In this document: positions 1 to 10,727 of the stretch, piece after piece | How positions within the stretch are numbered: position 1 is the first letter of the stretch | How the letters are laid out: each line of letters starts with the position of its first letter | Source of the DNA: Plakobranchus ocellatus | Taxonomy: Eukaryota; Mollusca; Gastropoda; Plakobranchidae | Direction: 5' to 3' | Assembly (NCBI GenBank): GCA_019648995.1 | Contig: BLXT01006411.1 | Coordinates: 555,795-576,684, forward strand | DNA length: 20,890 nt | Notes under the pieces: generated by a model | What the model was told of the DNA's origin: nothing | Databases searched by the model: none | What the model saw: the letters and a program-made list of their open reading frames with translations, nothing else | Position numbers and translations under genes: made by a program

Positions 1-38
<38 letters not shown>
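1..38. repeat. (GA)19 microsatellite, cut by window start
   Basis: Nineteen perfect GA dinucleotides from the first base; its full length is not visible. Confidence 0.99.
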
Positions 39-44
<6 letters not shown>

Positions 45-1342
45 GAGAAAGATTCGAATAAGGACCATCATCTTTTTTTCTTACAACCCCCTCCTCACAA
101 CCATCACCACCACCCGCACAATTAACAAAAGCACCAGAGCAAAGCACAGTTTTTACAGACGTGGACAGGAATTCACCAAGCAGTTTCCCTCCTCACTGTA
201 GCAGCTACATCAACGCTCTACGCGATTTAATAGCCATTCACGCCAACACTTAACCGTAAACGTCGGGTTTCCCGAAAGAGCATTATTTGTAGAAGCTGGT
301 GAGAAAGCACTTAAAATTAAGATTGTATTGTTCCTCATAGAGAAACCCCGGCTTACCTGTCTCTCTAGCGTCGCTTCCTTCTTGAAAGTTCTTCCTCTAG
401 ATTCTTTGCCCTCCCCCTCCCTCAAGAAGCCTCAACTTCACAGCGATAGAGCCACCATTTCCACAGAAATACAATTTAGTCTGGATTTTTGTTCTTGCAT
501 TTAAAAAAAAAAAAATTAATAATGTTACTGTTAGAATTCGACCGATTTTCTTTGTTCTTTAAAAATGTATTATTAAAAATGCAGGATGGAAAGGTTGTTG
601 GAAAGATTTATTGCGCGTCATCTTGCTCTCTATACCTGTTTATAATTAAACATTACAGATTAGGATGATGCGGTTCTGACTTTGATTTAGCGATAGCAAG
701 ATTAGATTGATTTTAAAACGAACTGATGATCAAAAGTTTCATTTCAAAACCTTTAAGATTTCTCTCAAGTATTCATAGACATTCATTGTCTTTTCCTCCA
801 GATTTTAGCAAACCCCGCACAAAAAATTAAACGGGTTAAAAATGAAAACAAATGACAGAAGAAAATTGTGGTAAGTGTTGTTAAAGAAATTTAATGCTGA
901 ACTTCTCATAATACTGGAGCTAAGCTGAAACGTGTAATGGCTCTACAAATTTTTGTGGGACGTCAATTAAATCCATAAAAATATAGATATGTAACTATAG
1001 ACAGTACAATGCCGAAGTCGTTTTACGGATTTATAAAACATTTTATAACCCTGTTTAAAGTATATTAAACCTTATTAAGCTGGCGGAACAAAATATGCAG
1101 GAAGACATTTAAAGAACCATGATGTTCGGGAACTTTGTACGCCGCAATTCAAAACTAAAGGGAAAAAACAGCAGTAATGAATGTTTGATGCGCAACTTTT
1201 GTTTTTTGGTTTTTATTTATTTATTTATTTTTTTTTTTGGAGAATAATTATTAAGTGATAATGGAAGTTCACAAACCATTAAGTTACACAGATGGGGGTT
1301 CTCTGTGCACTGCAAAAGACAAGAAGTGGCACCTTGAGGGTT
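39..1342. other. AT-rich stretch without a recognisable gene
   Basis: Apart from the CpG patch and donor near 210-425 there is only AT-rich sequence with homopolymer runs. No exon with homology to a known family was seen on either strand. Confidence 0.6.
357..425 (-). other. Possible 5' exon or leader of a neighbouring gene
   Basis: The minus strand has a textbook splice donor, GACAG|GTAAGC, at 357/356, preceded by a purine-rich open frame without an ATG (GEGKESRGRTFKKEATLERQ). A patch at about 210-290 holds roughly nine CpG dinucleotides, while CpG is scarce nearly everywhere else. Together these hint at a first, perhaps non-coding, exon of a minus-strand gene to the left. No protein family is recognised and the upstream limit of the exon is unknown. 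Confidence 0.2.
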
Positions 1343-1450
1343 GCCGATCACAAACCTGCCTATGAAAAAAAAAAAACTGTAGCCTTTCTATAGAGGATAT
1401 GTTTTTGTATTGCAACCAGCCTGTGGCAGAATCAAGGTTTTGTGATCGGC
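1343..1450. repeat. Inverted repeat, 15-bp arms with 77-base loop
   Basis: GCCGATCACAAACCT (1343-1357) pairs with the reverse complement of 1435-1450, which differs only by one extra A. The loop holds an A12 run and no coding sequence. It sits about 125 bases left of the Helitron-like start. Confidence 0.8.
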
Positions 1451-1574
1451 GTGAAAGTTTAGAAATAGCCTACTCAATATAGCACTACATGGGTAGACCA
1501 TTTTACCTCAAAGAAATGAATGTTTCTTTCTCATTATACATTTCAGATTTCCCCCTATCTTTTTATCATCATTA

Positions 1575-1760
1575 TCTATATTATAAAAGGCTTCACGACA
1601 TCTAGGCTTGACGTTTGTGCCCTATCTCCTCCTGAACCGCTCTATGCACAGTCTTAATTTTTTGTGGACCATAAACTGCCTATCGTAGTGTCGCATTTAG
1701 CAAATAAAAGCAAAGAAATACTTACTGATTTTAAAAAGTTATATTTTTTACTTCAATAAA
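1575..1760 (+). mobile_element. Helitron-like 5' end fragment
   Basis: The sequence begins TCTATATTATAAAAGGC directly after an A, followed by GACGTTTGTGCC, then ATCTCCTCCTGAACCGCT and TGCACAGTC. The TC start after A and the order of these blocks resemble 5' termini of Helitron rolling-circle transposons as I remember them. No Rep/helicase coding sequence and no clear 3' hairpin with CTRR were found, so this would be a non-autonomous or decayed copy. The right limit is arbitrary. Confidence 0.4.
1679..1750 (+). repeat. Left copy of an inverted repeat pair
   Basis: The block starting cctatcgtagtgtcgcattt matches the reverse complement of 3469-3530 over about 70 bases, with a few substitutions and short gaps. 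The best parts are the first 24 bases (two mismatches) and the shared gattttaaaaagtta near the inner end. It lies inside the Helitron-like fragment, so the pair is probably two copies of that family in opposite orientation. Confidence 0.8.
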
Positions 1761-1775
1761 ACTATTTTCAGCAAT

Positions 1776-1809
1776 CACACACAGGCACGCGCACACACAT
1801 ACACACACC
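1776..1809. repeat. Imperfect CA-rich microsatellite
   Basis: CACACACAGG, then GCACGCGCACACACA and TACACACACCC form an interrupted CA run. Confidence 0.9.
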
Positions 1810-2077
1810 CAAACCAGAAAAACAAAATAATACGTTATGATTTAAAGAGATTTAAAGCAACATCAAACTATCATATAAAAGTAATAATTCCCCTATTTCA
1901 AATAAAGCAGGTAAAGAAACTGACATTCTTTCGTCTAATAAATTATGATTTTAGAGGAAAAAATCATTTGGCGTACGCTAGAGAGCGAAAGCGAAGCAGA
2001 AACCACGAAAGTGATGCTCTACAGGATCTCATGCTCTCTCCACATTGCCATTCCAATGCAATGTACTTCTATGCTAT

Positions 2078-2435
2078 ATCTAGATCTAGATCTAGGCCTG
2101 CTCTAAACTTAGCCTAGCATTAAAAAAATCCGTAAGCTTGGTTAAATCAAATCGCGGTTGGGTAAGCCTAGATGGAGATTCAGCCTAGCCTAGAGTCTTA
2201 ATTTAGATCTAGCTTCCAAATTAGACCATTAGAGTCTGTTTCAATTTATCGGAATCATAGATCAACATCCAAGTTTGATCTTAAATCTAGAAATAGGTAT
2301 TTTATTGGAAACTAGAGTCTAGATGTAGATCCAAATCCTGATAGGCCTAGATCTAGAGCTGGGCCTAATCCTGATAAAATTATATCATCTTGATATTGTT
2401 GGATCAAGAATCTAATCAGTAATCTAGATCTACAT
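2078..2435. repeat. CTAG/AGATCT-rich degenerate satellite
   Basis: About 14 CTAG tetramers occur in roughly 360 bases, in forms such as ATCTAGATCTAGATCTAGG, GCCTAGCCTAGAG and GTCTAGATGTAGATCC. The core looks like (GATCTA)n with GCCTAG variants, heavily mutated. The same AGATCTAGATCT-type word also appears singly at about 16440, 19890 and 20699. Confidence 0.75.
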
Positions 2436-3468
2436 TTATTAGGATCCATACGCCTAAATTTGGCAAGTTTTTCCCAAAATTTGGTTCCAGGATTCTGATT
2501 ATGGGATGATTCTATATCGCCCAATACCGAAATTTAGAGAAGGCCCTATCTTGAAATTGTTGATTCAAGTTGAGATTATGATTGCAAACCAGGTAGCAAA
2601 ATTAAAATACTTGCCTAGATATTGATTTAAATATAGAATTGAGTATCTCGATAGCTAAAGTTTATTTCAAACTTTACGCTCCATTACTGCTACAATAGTG
2701 AAAATTTTTACTTAGGCCTTACTTTAATTATCATGGTGATTTTTTTTTTTATAATTACAGTTACATTTTGAATTGCCGTGGATTACTAAAAAAGCTAGGA
2801 TCTTGAAATTCTCTCCAAGTCAAGATGTCAACTTCTAGACTTCAGGATCCTGCTCAGAGTCAGACAAGGATAAATTGAATTGAGGTTGCGTCACACAACA
2901 GTAACTTCATTTTGGTTTATTTTTGCTCTGGTGAAGGATATCACATCTCGAGTTCAAAGGGCATAAATACTAAATGAATGATGGCAGCAGCTACATTAAT
3001 TTTTAATTGATCATTGCAGGCTCCAAGCCCTTCAAAATGATAGAAAACAAGTTACTCCATTCATAGCTGACATAAAATGATCCTCAGTTAAACATTAAAC
3101 CTTATTAAGGCTGTGTTATGCAAAGCACCTTTGTTTGGTTAATGTTTTTGTTCTGGGATTTTCACTTCATTTGCGGAAGAATGTCAGTTTTTTTGTCTGG
3201 CTACAAAAGCAGTGATCATTTAATCTCAATCAAGAAATATATTGGAATAAGGCTACATTTCAGGTGACGAATTCTTTTGTTCCCATTTTAGTTCATGAAT
3301 TTTTCACTTTTTTTTTTTTCAACTGTTCTTTGCATTTTGTTTACTGCATGCATACCCAAGTTAGGTAGATTATAGTCCAGTTCAGGTTTAGAGAAATCTG
3401 CCTAAAGTCGTGCTGTTGTAAGACATTTTTCAGCATTTAGTTTAAGGCAAACCTTGATTTATATGCTC

Positions 3469-3530
3469 AAAAATTTAACTTTTTAAAATCATTATTTCTT
3501 GGTTTTTACTAAATGCGACACTAAGATAGG
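3469..3530 (-). repeat. Right copy of the inverted repeat pair
   Basis: The reverse complement of 1679-1750 is recognisable here: actaaatgcgacactaagat followed by agg, and further left an aactttttaaaatcat block. Similarity fades within about 50 bases outside 3530, where only scattered matches to the Helitron-like sequence remain. Between the two copies there is about 1.7 kb without an open reading frame of note. Confidence 0.8.
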
Positions 3531-3599
3531 TAAATAATGTTCAGGAAAATGTCTTTTCATTTCCCGTTCATTAGAACGTGCAAACATGCTTGTCATTAA

Positions 3600-6100
3600 T
3601 ATTATTAAAACAGTAAATAAGAAAGTTTAAAATAAAACAGAAAATTTATGGAAAAACTTCGACATACATTGCAGAAATACCGTACATTGCCTGTACAAAA
3701 TCTGGCTATGGTAGTACAATATTCTTTAGATTCAATGTCGATTGCAAAGTACTCGTACTTAAAACTTATCAGTGGACTAGCAAATCATTGTCCTTGGGGA
3801 TTCAAAACACCACTGACTTCTCCATACATCTACAATGGTCCTTTGCATTATTCTTTACTGTAAACCAACACTGGTTTCATATGTTTCGCAAGTTGCCACT
3901 AATTTAAGCTTTACCTTAAGGAAGACCAAGCAAAGCAATTTCCATTTTGGAGAATTCTACTGTATAGTTTTGAGTCCTATATCAGGTCCTTTTTTCCACA
4001 TTTTTGACACCTTCTTACACATGTATACGTTCACACACTTCTTTTTTTTATATACACGTTTTTCAACAGTTCTTTTCCCCACTTCTTCTCTTTCAGTTTC
4101 ACTTCAGGGCCAGATCCAACACGCAGATACTACAGATTACGTTTTACACACCCACCTCTCTCAATTATCTTAACAAATTATTTTGTATTAATGTGTAAAA
4201 AAAAAAAAAATTATACACACATATATTTAAATATATATTAAAATACCACCTATATCCATAAAAGTAACAATGATGTAATAATTGAGTTAATCCCTCTTCA
4301 ACTTTCTTTTTTTCACCTTGTATAATACATGTATTTATGAGGCTGTGCACTGCGGCATTTCACAAAATTTAATTCACTCAAAAAGTAATAAAGGTGAAAC
4401 ATTGAAGCTAAGATATCTTTTACAGAGAGTAAATTATAAGCTTGTAATGTGTCTCAACAAGCAAAGTGTAACATGTGCTGCTTCATCCAAATTACCCTTT
4501 GCTTTGATAATATAAACATTTTATTACTTAAAGTTTAAACACATAGGTAGTATCAAAGAGGAAGAAACGATGCCATGTATTCCATTCCTCAAAATAATCG
4601 ATGTGAAAGCTGTTGTAAAATGTACATGTAATTTCACCCCATGAGCATCTTCTACAAATCGCAACTCTGTAATTGTATCTTCCAGAGTCTGCTTTTTAAA
4701 TGTAGACGGTTTTATTTTATAGTACTGGCACCGGAAGAAAGTTCTGTGAAATGTCACGCCATACTTAAGGGAAGTAACAATAATATTTATTAAGGACTTT
4801 GACATATTTGAATTATTTCCCCTTACTACCATTGAGTATCGCATGTTTGCACAAATTTCTTTGAGACAAAAAAATTTGTGGGAATTTCAGCCTTAATCAA
4901 TTCTTATCTATAGAATGTACTTGAATTTTGAATGATACTCAGTGGAGTTATATTAAAAAGATTTTTCTTCTTATTATTATTTGATCTTTGTTTTTAGTAA
5001 CTTGCAAAGAGAAACAAAACTACATAAATCCCAAATTTGAAAATTTAGGTTAGTTACTTACAATTTGTGTACATTGAAATCAACAATGAAAAAAGAACCA
5101 ACATTTTACATATACTGCACTTCTTATTTTTAATTAGTCAGTGTAGACAGATGGAACTGATTGGCTGTCGATAAATGCTTGATGATTTTGTGAACAAAAC
5201 TATGACATAGGATGATGTGCACAGCCATAATGTGGACGTCTTGCAATAGAATGAATGCTTCTCTGGCTCTTTTCTTCACAGATGATAAACACATAACAAT
5301 CAAGTAAGGCAGCAAATACAACTCTTTTAGAGCACTTATGTAAGGAATTGACCCTTTTCTTCCTCTTCTTCTAAAATCACGACAAAAAGTTGATTCTTAT
5401 GCATATAACAAAAGCCTATATTCCTCTGTACACAAAAATAGATTTATTTGTATTTGTGATTTGAAATCACCAACAGCATCATCAATAATATATCAATGCC
5501 ATTGCATTTGCAATACTGTGATTCATATACATAATATTTACAACAAATGAAGGCTATAGCAATCTGGTCATTAATAAAAGGGGAGAAGGAATATCCAGCT
5601 GCCACTGTGATATCTGAGGTCTGGTGCTTCAAACACCTACAATTCACATTTAACAAAATTGTGAAGAAAATAAAAAGACATTTCCCAAAATGGCAATCAG
5701 TATTGATTCAAAGGACTCAGGGGCAGCTTAATAATAGTTCTACAGTGTATTGCTATTAAAAATAATTATAAAATAAACCAAAAATAACAAAACCCAAAGA
5801 TAACAAATTAATCGGAAGAGATGAAACCAAAGTGGGCTTTGGAGCTGTTCAAAAACCTACAATGTCTAGAAAATTAGTATTTATATAATTATTTTCTGAT
5901 ACAAAAGGCAGGAGTTGATAAAAATATACAGATATTAATGGGTAAGTGGAATGGTTTAGTGAATACGTGGTCCTTCTCTGTAAACGACTTAATTGCTAAA
6001 ATTTTTGTGCAAGATATAAATCTCCTTTGCAGCGGCAACGCTAGCCAGTTTCTCCTCACGTGAGAAAGACAAAACACACTTCAGGTCATGAGCCAAAATC
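3600..6100. other. Gene-free AT-rich stretch
   Basis: Open frames up to about 110 codons occur on both strands (for example 3835-4173 plus and 4524-4844 minus), but none shows a recognisable domain, and their composition follows the local base bias. A perfect palindrome, ATATATTTAAATATAT, lies near 4222. The left part may be intergenic or far 3' untranslated sequence of the kinase. Confidence 0.55.
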
Positions 6101-6104
6101 ATCA

Positions 6105-6400
6105 ACACTGACGCAAAAAAGGTCTCCACACTTGACAAATTCACATTGTAAAGTCTCCCCCCAAAATTATGTGTAAAAAGAACTCAGAGCAACAGCTTTG
6201 ACAAGTAAAAAAAAATGGAGGCAACATAAAATAGGACATATGCATTACCATGAAGCACTGAACTCTCCACACTTTACAAATTCAGGTACAGAAGGCTCCC
6301 CCAAAACCATGTTATATGATTCAGAACAAAAGCTTAGACAGGGAGGAAAAAAAAACAGCCATACAGAATGAAGCACTCACCACATTTTGTCCCAAGCAAG
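6105..6400. repeat. Diverged tandem duplication, unit about 141 bases
   Basis: The block at 6123 (tctccacacttgacaaattc, then a tctcccccc stretch, aaaattatgt, an acaa/gctttgaca part and an A-run with ggag) recurs at 6264 in the same order (tctccacactttacaaattc, ggctcccccaaaaccatgt, aaaagcttagaca, gggaggaaaa). A partial third unit begins at 6369, where tgaagcact recurs from 6251. The units are diverged by substitutions and indels, so this is an old duplication. No coding function is visible. Confidence 0.7.
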
Positions 6401-6902
6401 CCATCATCCATGCACAAGTATAATAACAGTCAATCATGAAAATTTAAGAAGAGCAAACTCTTACTTAACTATCAACTAATCGATGTTTGTGAAAAGAAAC
6501 AAAAAAAATCTCTGCTATTCAGGCATAAAACAAATAGAAACAAATCTAAAAATTTTTGTTTTTAAGGATAAAAAGACATTGTGGAGCATTTTGTACAAAC
6601 TATTCCTATGATTTAGTTAAAATTTCAAAACACAAAATTTTAAATTCAAAGTTAAACAGGGATAAGAGTATAAACAGTCTCTACGCAGTGTAAACAAAGG
6701 GTTAAAAAAACACAAATGATAATAAAACAACAGAAATAATTTAAAAAAAAAAAGAAAGATAAGCGAGTCAGAAAACACTCCAGGCAATCCATCCATCAAG
6801 AGTAATGAATGCTCTTCACATTCCTCAAATGATTTGACTTTACTCTCCCATTTCTTTCTTTCTTGTACTACACAGCAGAGTATGATTTCAACTCTGCTTG
6901 GT

Positions 6903-6925
6903 ACACACACACACACACACACACA
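6903..6925. repeat. (AC)11 microsatellite
   Basis: An uninterrupted AC run; a second shorter and broken one lies at about 7194-7210. Confidence 0.97.
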
Positions 6926-8068
6926 TCCAAGACCGCAAGTCATATGATGTGTGAAGAGAGCTCATTATTTTGGATTAAGGGAGGGCATTTGTATCCACAA
7001 AATAAGAGTCTCACGGTAGACATCGATAGTCAAACAAACCCGAGGAAACAACCAAACAGCTGCCAAACACCCTTAGATAGCAAAGAAAACGAGGTAAACT
7101 TCAGTGCAATACACACAACAGCTTTGTTCAAGCATGTCGATCTACACAAAACCCAATGCTCAGAAAGAAAAAAATCTCACCTGGCAAATTGTAACACACA
7201 TACACACACAACTAAAGGAATATGAAACTTCAAAAATCAAATAAAATGTAATAAATAAACGCACAACCTCAATGTATTTGTGTGTCCAAAGTTGCACATC
7301 CAAAACCAATGCGATTTAACTCACACACGCTGATTATGATACATAAGCTTTCACTATGGGCTAAGACTTGCGTTTTCCTTTAAAAGGTGGGCTTGTAGTA
7401 TCAGGTTATGGTGCCAACCCATGGGGATAAACCGTTTCGAACCATATCAAACCTCTTGTGGCCATAAAGCCTACAATAAGTTTTAGACCCCTGAGACTCC
7501 AACTCAATTAAACTGAATCCAAAAAAAAAAGAAGAAAAAAAACGATATTTGATAACGAGACACTTTAAAAAAAAGATAATATTTTACAAATAGAACTTGT
7601 TAATTTGAATGCATCTGTATTGTCTAAGTCTCTTTAATTTTAGACAGGGGAGTCCATTTAAATTTTAACAAGTAAAATTGATTTTTTTTTTAATGTTCAG
7701 GATTCACTAGAAGTTGACAGAAGCTCTAGAGAGAGGAGAGAGGGATGAAAAAATATTGTGGGAAGGGAATAATGGCCTTATCTGTTGATGAATCAATAAT
7801 TTACAAAGGCAAAGAAGGGGCTCATCTGCTCAAGAAAAAACTAAAAATAATGCACATCAATGCTTATGACAGAGCTATGCAACTGTTTATGCAAGATTGT
7901 GCAGTGATTTCACAAAGGCACATAAGAATCAGTATCATTAAATTTAGGTTTTATGAAAGAAGAGAAATGTACAAATTCAAGTGTAGGACACAAATTCATC
8001 ATGAACAAAGAAAAAAACTCCTGACTGAAAGAGGCTGCAAACACTCTTTACTCCTCAGAGGTGGCATT

Positions 8069-8079
8069 CTATCGCATTC
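8069..8079 (-). CDS. CSNK1A1: Candidate alternative last exon of CK1 alpha (short G-M-R tail)
   Basis: The minus strand here has one of the best-looking acceptors in the window: a long pyrimidine tract (tttttacttcttttttg) running to ttttag at 8080. Spliced to the phase-1 donor at 11716, the split codon is GGA, followed by ATG, CGA and TAG, giving a protein that ends ...ATNGMR at about residue 325. A short vertebrate isoform of CK1 alpha is known to stop almost directly after the same glycine, so this ending is plausible. Sequence to the left would be 3' untranslated region; an ATTAAA on the minus strand is at 7689-7694. The intron would be about 3.6 kb, longer than the others. Confidence 0.25.
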
Positions 8080-8795
8080 CTAAAACAAAAAAGAAGTAAA
8101 AACAATCCAATTAGACACATTCATCAATACTGGAGCCAAATTACAGCTAATATTATATATAATATAATTTTTTCAAACTTGAAAATCTCATAAAGATTAA
8201 AAACTATAAGGTAAGCAATAACTTTATTTCACTATCTGAGGAGGTTACAAAGAAGCATATATAATTTTGATTTTGACAGTTGTATCACATCATATAGCCA
8301 TTGAATTTAATGGTGACCTCAAACTTTTGATTTCACTTGAAATAAAAGCAAAAAGTGGAGTGAAAACTTATAGTTAAACCCACTGGGCGATTTTCATTCA
8401 AAGGAGAAATGGATTAAAACCTCTAATCTAATATCCTGTTTGCAAAGGTAGATTAAATCTGAATGTTTACATAAAGATGTTCATAGAGGAATGAGAACAA
8501 AAACATTACTAAAATAATGGAGAGAATTTAGCAAAGACAGTGATACAAATTGAGTGCCACATTGAATGGAGAGGAAAATACAGAAATTTAGTAATCGAAG
8601 AGGGAAAAATTCATAATTTAGACCCAAAATTAGTAATAGCAAAAATGCACTCTTACTGTTACTATTGATTTTCTTTTTTTTTTCCCCATAAGCAGCTCAT
8701 GTTAGCACTAATACCTTCCTCTAAATATGTGGTCTGTAAAATCAAATTTACAGCTATGATGTACATTGCAGTCTTTATATTTAGTAGAACGATCA

Positions 8796-8878
8796 CTACT
8801 CTAAGCGATGCTCAGGGTACAAGTCCTCTTCAAGCATTCTGGCAACTCTGGCTCCTTCACTGAACAGAACACAGATTG
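8796..8878 (-). CDS. Weak candidate last exon of CK1 alpha or orphan coding fragment
   Basis: After a cacag acceptor the frame compatible with the kinase donor reads A, then ICVLFSEGARVARM, then LEEDLYPEHRLE and TAG. The composition (acidic, leucine and arginine rich, few low-complexity codons) looks more like real protein than the surrounding AT-rich sequence. The polypyrimidine tract is poor, and a neighbouring acceptor at ctcaag would read a different open frame. I do not recognise the peptide. It may be a lineage-specific tail, a fragment of another gene or chance. Confidence 0.15.
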
Positions 8879-10079
8879 CTGTGCTTGAGCCACAGCAAAA
8901 ATTCGTAACGAATCAGACATTTTCATGTTTTCTTAATCTGATGCATTTTTAGTAATAATTACAAATTTTTCTTAATTCCTCTTAGAGGGAGGTATGTTGA
9001 CATGGAAAAAAACTAAACCATTCCCTTCTTTATGAAAAAAGCCTCTGAAGCAGTTCATTAAGTGGTACTGCCTCACACTGTAAATCAATGAAGTGCCTGT
9101 TTGAGAAAATTGAATGGGGAGTCTGGCAATGAGAAAGATTGCGCAACAGACTTATGGCTAACCAATCAACACATTTCTGTGGACAAAAACCGCTGCCATC
9201 ACAAGGTTAAGAAACTATAGATCTTTCACCTAAAGAGGGACGTTCAAAATGCTTGTTTGAAATATTCATACTCGCAGGAGAGACAAAAGAGAAGTTGGCC
9301 TTACTTTAGAACACATTTAGGGAATAGGTCTTAAGGGGTGGATGAGAACTGCAGGAAAAACAAATTGTTTTTTGTTTATATACAACTTAATTTGATGTGT
9401 ATAAGGTCACAATTTAGAACATGCTTGAAAAAGGCATCCGAATGTTAAATGATGTGAAATGTGAAATGAAGACATTAAATTTTATCATGGTCTAATCCAT
9501 GCTGAGTAAAATATTCAATAGTTTTTGAGACATCGCAAGCTATATGAGTACATCTCAAAAATATACTTTTGGGAGAATCACCTCAAAGTTTTGGAAATAT
9601 AATTTACTCAAAATAAAGATGGAAAAAAATGGATACCATTTTTTTAACTTTACATTTTAAATGCACAATAAAGCCAATAAAGACATGTCAAAATCTGAAT
9701 TTAGATAAGACTTAGACCTCAATTTATAATAAATATTGAATAGTACATCTCAGCAACTAATATGGAAGAAAGTTCTTACTCAAATGACTTTTTAGGGTCA
9801 GAGCTGCAAAGGCAATAATGACAGACCAAAAGTTGACCTAATAGCAAAATAGGATTGATTGTTAAGAGAACCTCAATGCAAAAGAGAAGATGTGTTTAGA
9901 AATGAATTTAAATATATTGTTTGAGAAAGCAGCTTGGATTGCAAAGTTAAAACTGTTTGTCCATTGAGAAGTGCAAGTAGTCTTAATGGAATGTGAAGCA
10001 TGCGAAACATGTTTAAGTTCATGTGCACTGCTTCAAAATATGTAGAGGAAATTACCTATTTTATAGGGTGATCTCTACC

Positions 10080-10230
10080 ATGAGCCTGGTCTTAAGAAAC
10101 CTAGCTACCCATTTAGTGCTGGGTGGGACACAGGGGAGCAATGAAAAATTGACCTGGCCCGGACTGGGATTCAAACCTCGGACCTCTGATTGGTAACCAA
10201 CTGCCCTACCAGATGAGCCACTGCTCCCCC
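10080..10230 (-). mobile_element. tRNA-derived SINE
   Basis: Read on the minus strand, the element begins GGGGGAGCAG, has an A-box-like TGGCTCATCTGG (10209-10220) and a B-box GGTTTGAATCC (10167-10177), spaced as in a tRNA-derived RNA polymerase III promoter. It continues into a non-tRNA body containing TTCATTGCTCCCCTG and CCCAGCACTAAATGGGTAGC. The body is reminiscent of central domains shared by SINEs of aquatic invertebrates, but that comparison is from memory. The left (3') end is uncertain and could lie as far as about 9985. I could not find convincing target-site duplications. A functional tRNA is rejected because the acceptor stem does not pair and the body continues past the T-arm. Confidence 0.7.
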
Positions 10231-10727
10231 AGTCTAAAGCTTTACTTAAACAAAATACACAATAGTTTAAACTTGCCTCTGTTCATATTTGGGTTATTAT
10301 CCCAGAAATGGATACATTTGAATCCAATAAATGAACAATAATTTGTAGCATTTATAAGCAATTTCAAACAAATCTTTTAAGAAAATGTTGTCACAAGAAA
10401 AAGAAAACAACAACTAATGCAGACAAAAGAAAAGAAAAGCCTCTTAAAAGAAAGTAATATCTGCTTCAAGCAGCATTAGCAGAACAAATTCATTCACATA
10501 CAATTTAAAAAAAAGGAAAATGCTAGACAAAAACAACAACAACAAACACAACAGAAACAGGAGCAAAGTCTGCAAACAAGTATTTGCGATGTTAGTCAAA
10601 GGAATTACCTTTTTCATAAGGCCAATAAGTGTACAGAGAACTTATTTTTTCTCTAGCGAAAAAACGAAGAAAATCAAAATAATCTTTTGCTTAGAATTTA
10701 TCAAACGGATAGTTTAATGCAACATGC

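Larger units (their letters stand above)
6400..10060. other. Stretch without a firm gene, possible CK1 alpha 3' region
   Basis: It holds AC microsatellites, a GA-rich tract at 7722-7745, the two weak candidate kinase last exons at 8079 and 8878, and an 8-bp stem-loop at 8876-8898. A plus-strand frame at 7745-8083 (112 codons, starts with ATG) has no recognisable features and is antisense to the possible 3' untranslated region. Nothing else was identified. Confidence 0.5.

Noticed and set aside
4020-4170. Overlapping plus-strand frames with hydrophobic, F-rich peptides
   Set aside because: They reflect T-rich sequence, overlap each other in different frames and have no signal of selection.
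4524-4844. Minus-strand open frame of 106 codons
   Set aside because: No family is recognised and its composition follows the local base bias. Short AAGGGAAGTAA-type words near 4765 and 4811 form a poor inverted pair that may be a repeat remnant, but it is too short to call.
7380-7500. Possible second tRNA-like element with a GTTCGAAAC B-box
   Set aside because: No A-box at suitable spacing; the B-box match is part of a short palindrome.
7745-8083. Plus-strand open frame of 112 codons starting with ATG
   Set aside because: It has no recognisable domain, is rich in K, I and R as expected from local AT-rich purine bias, and has no promoter or splice context.
10140-10230. Functional tRNA gene on the minus strand
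   Set aside because: The A- and B-boxes are present but acceptor and anticodon stems do not pair properly and a SINE body follows.
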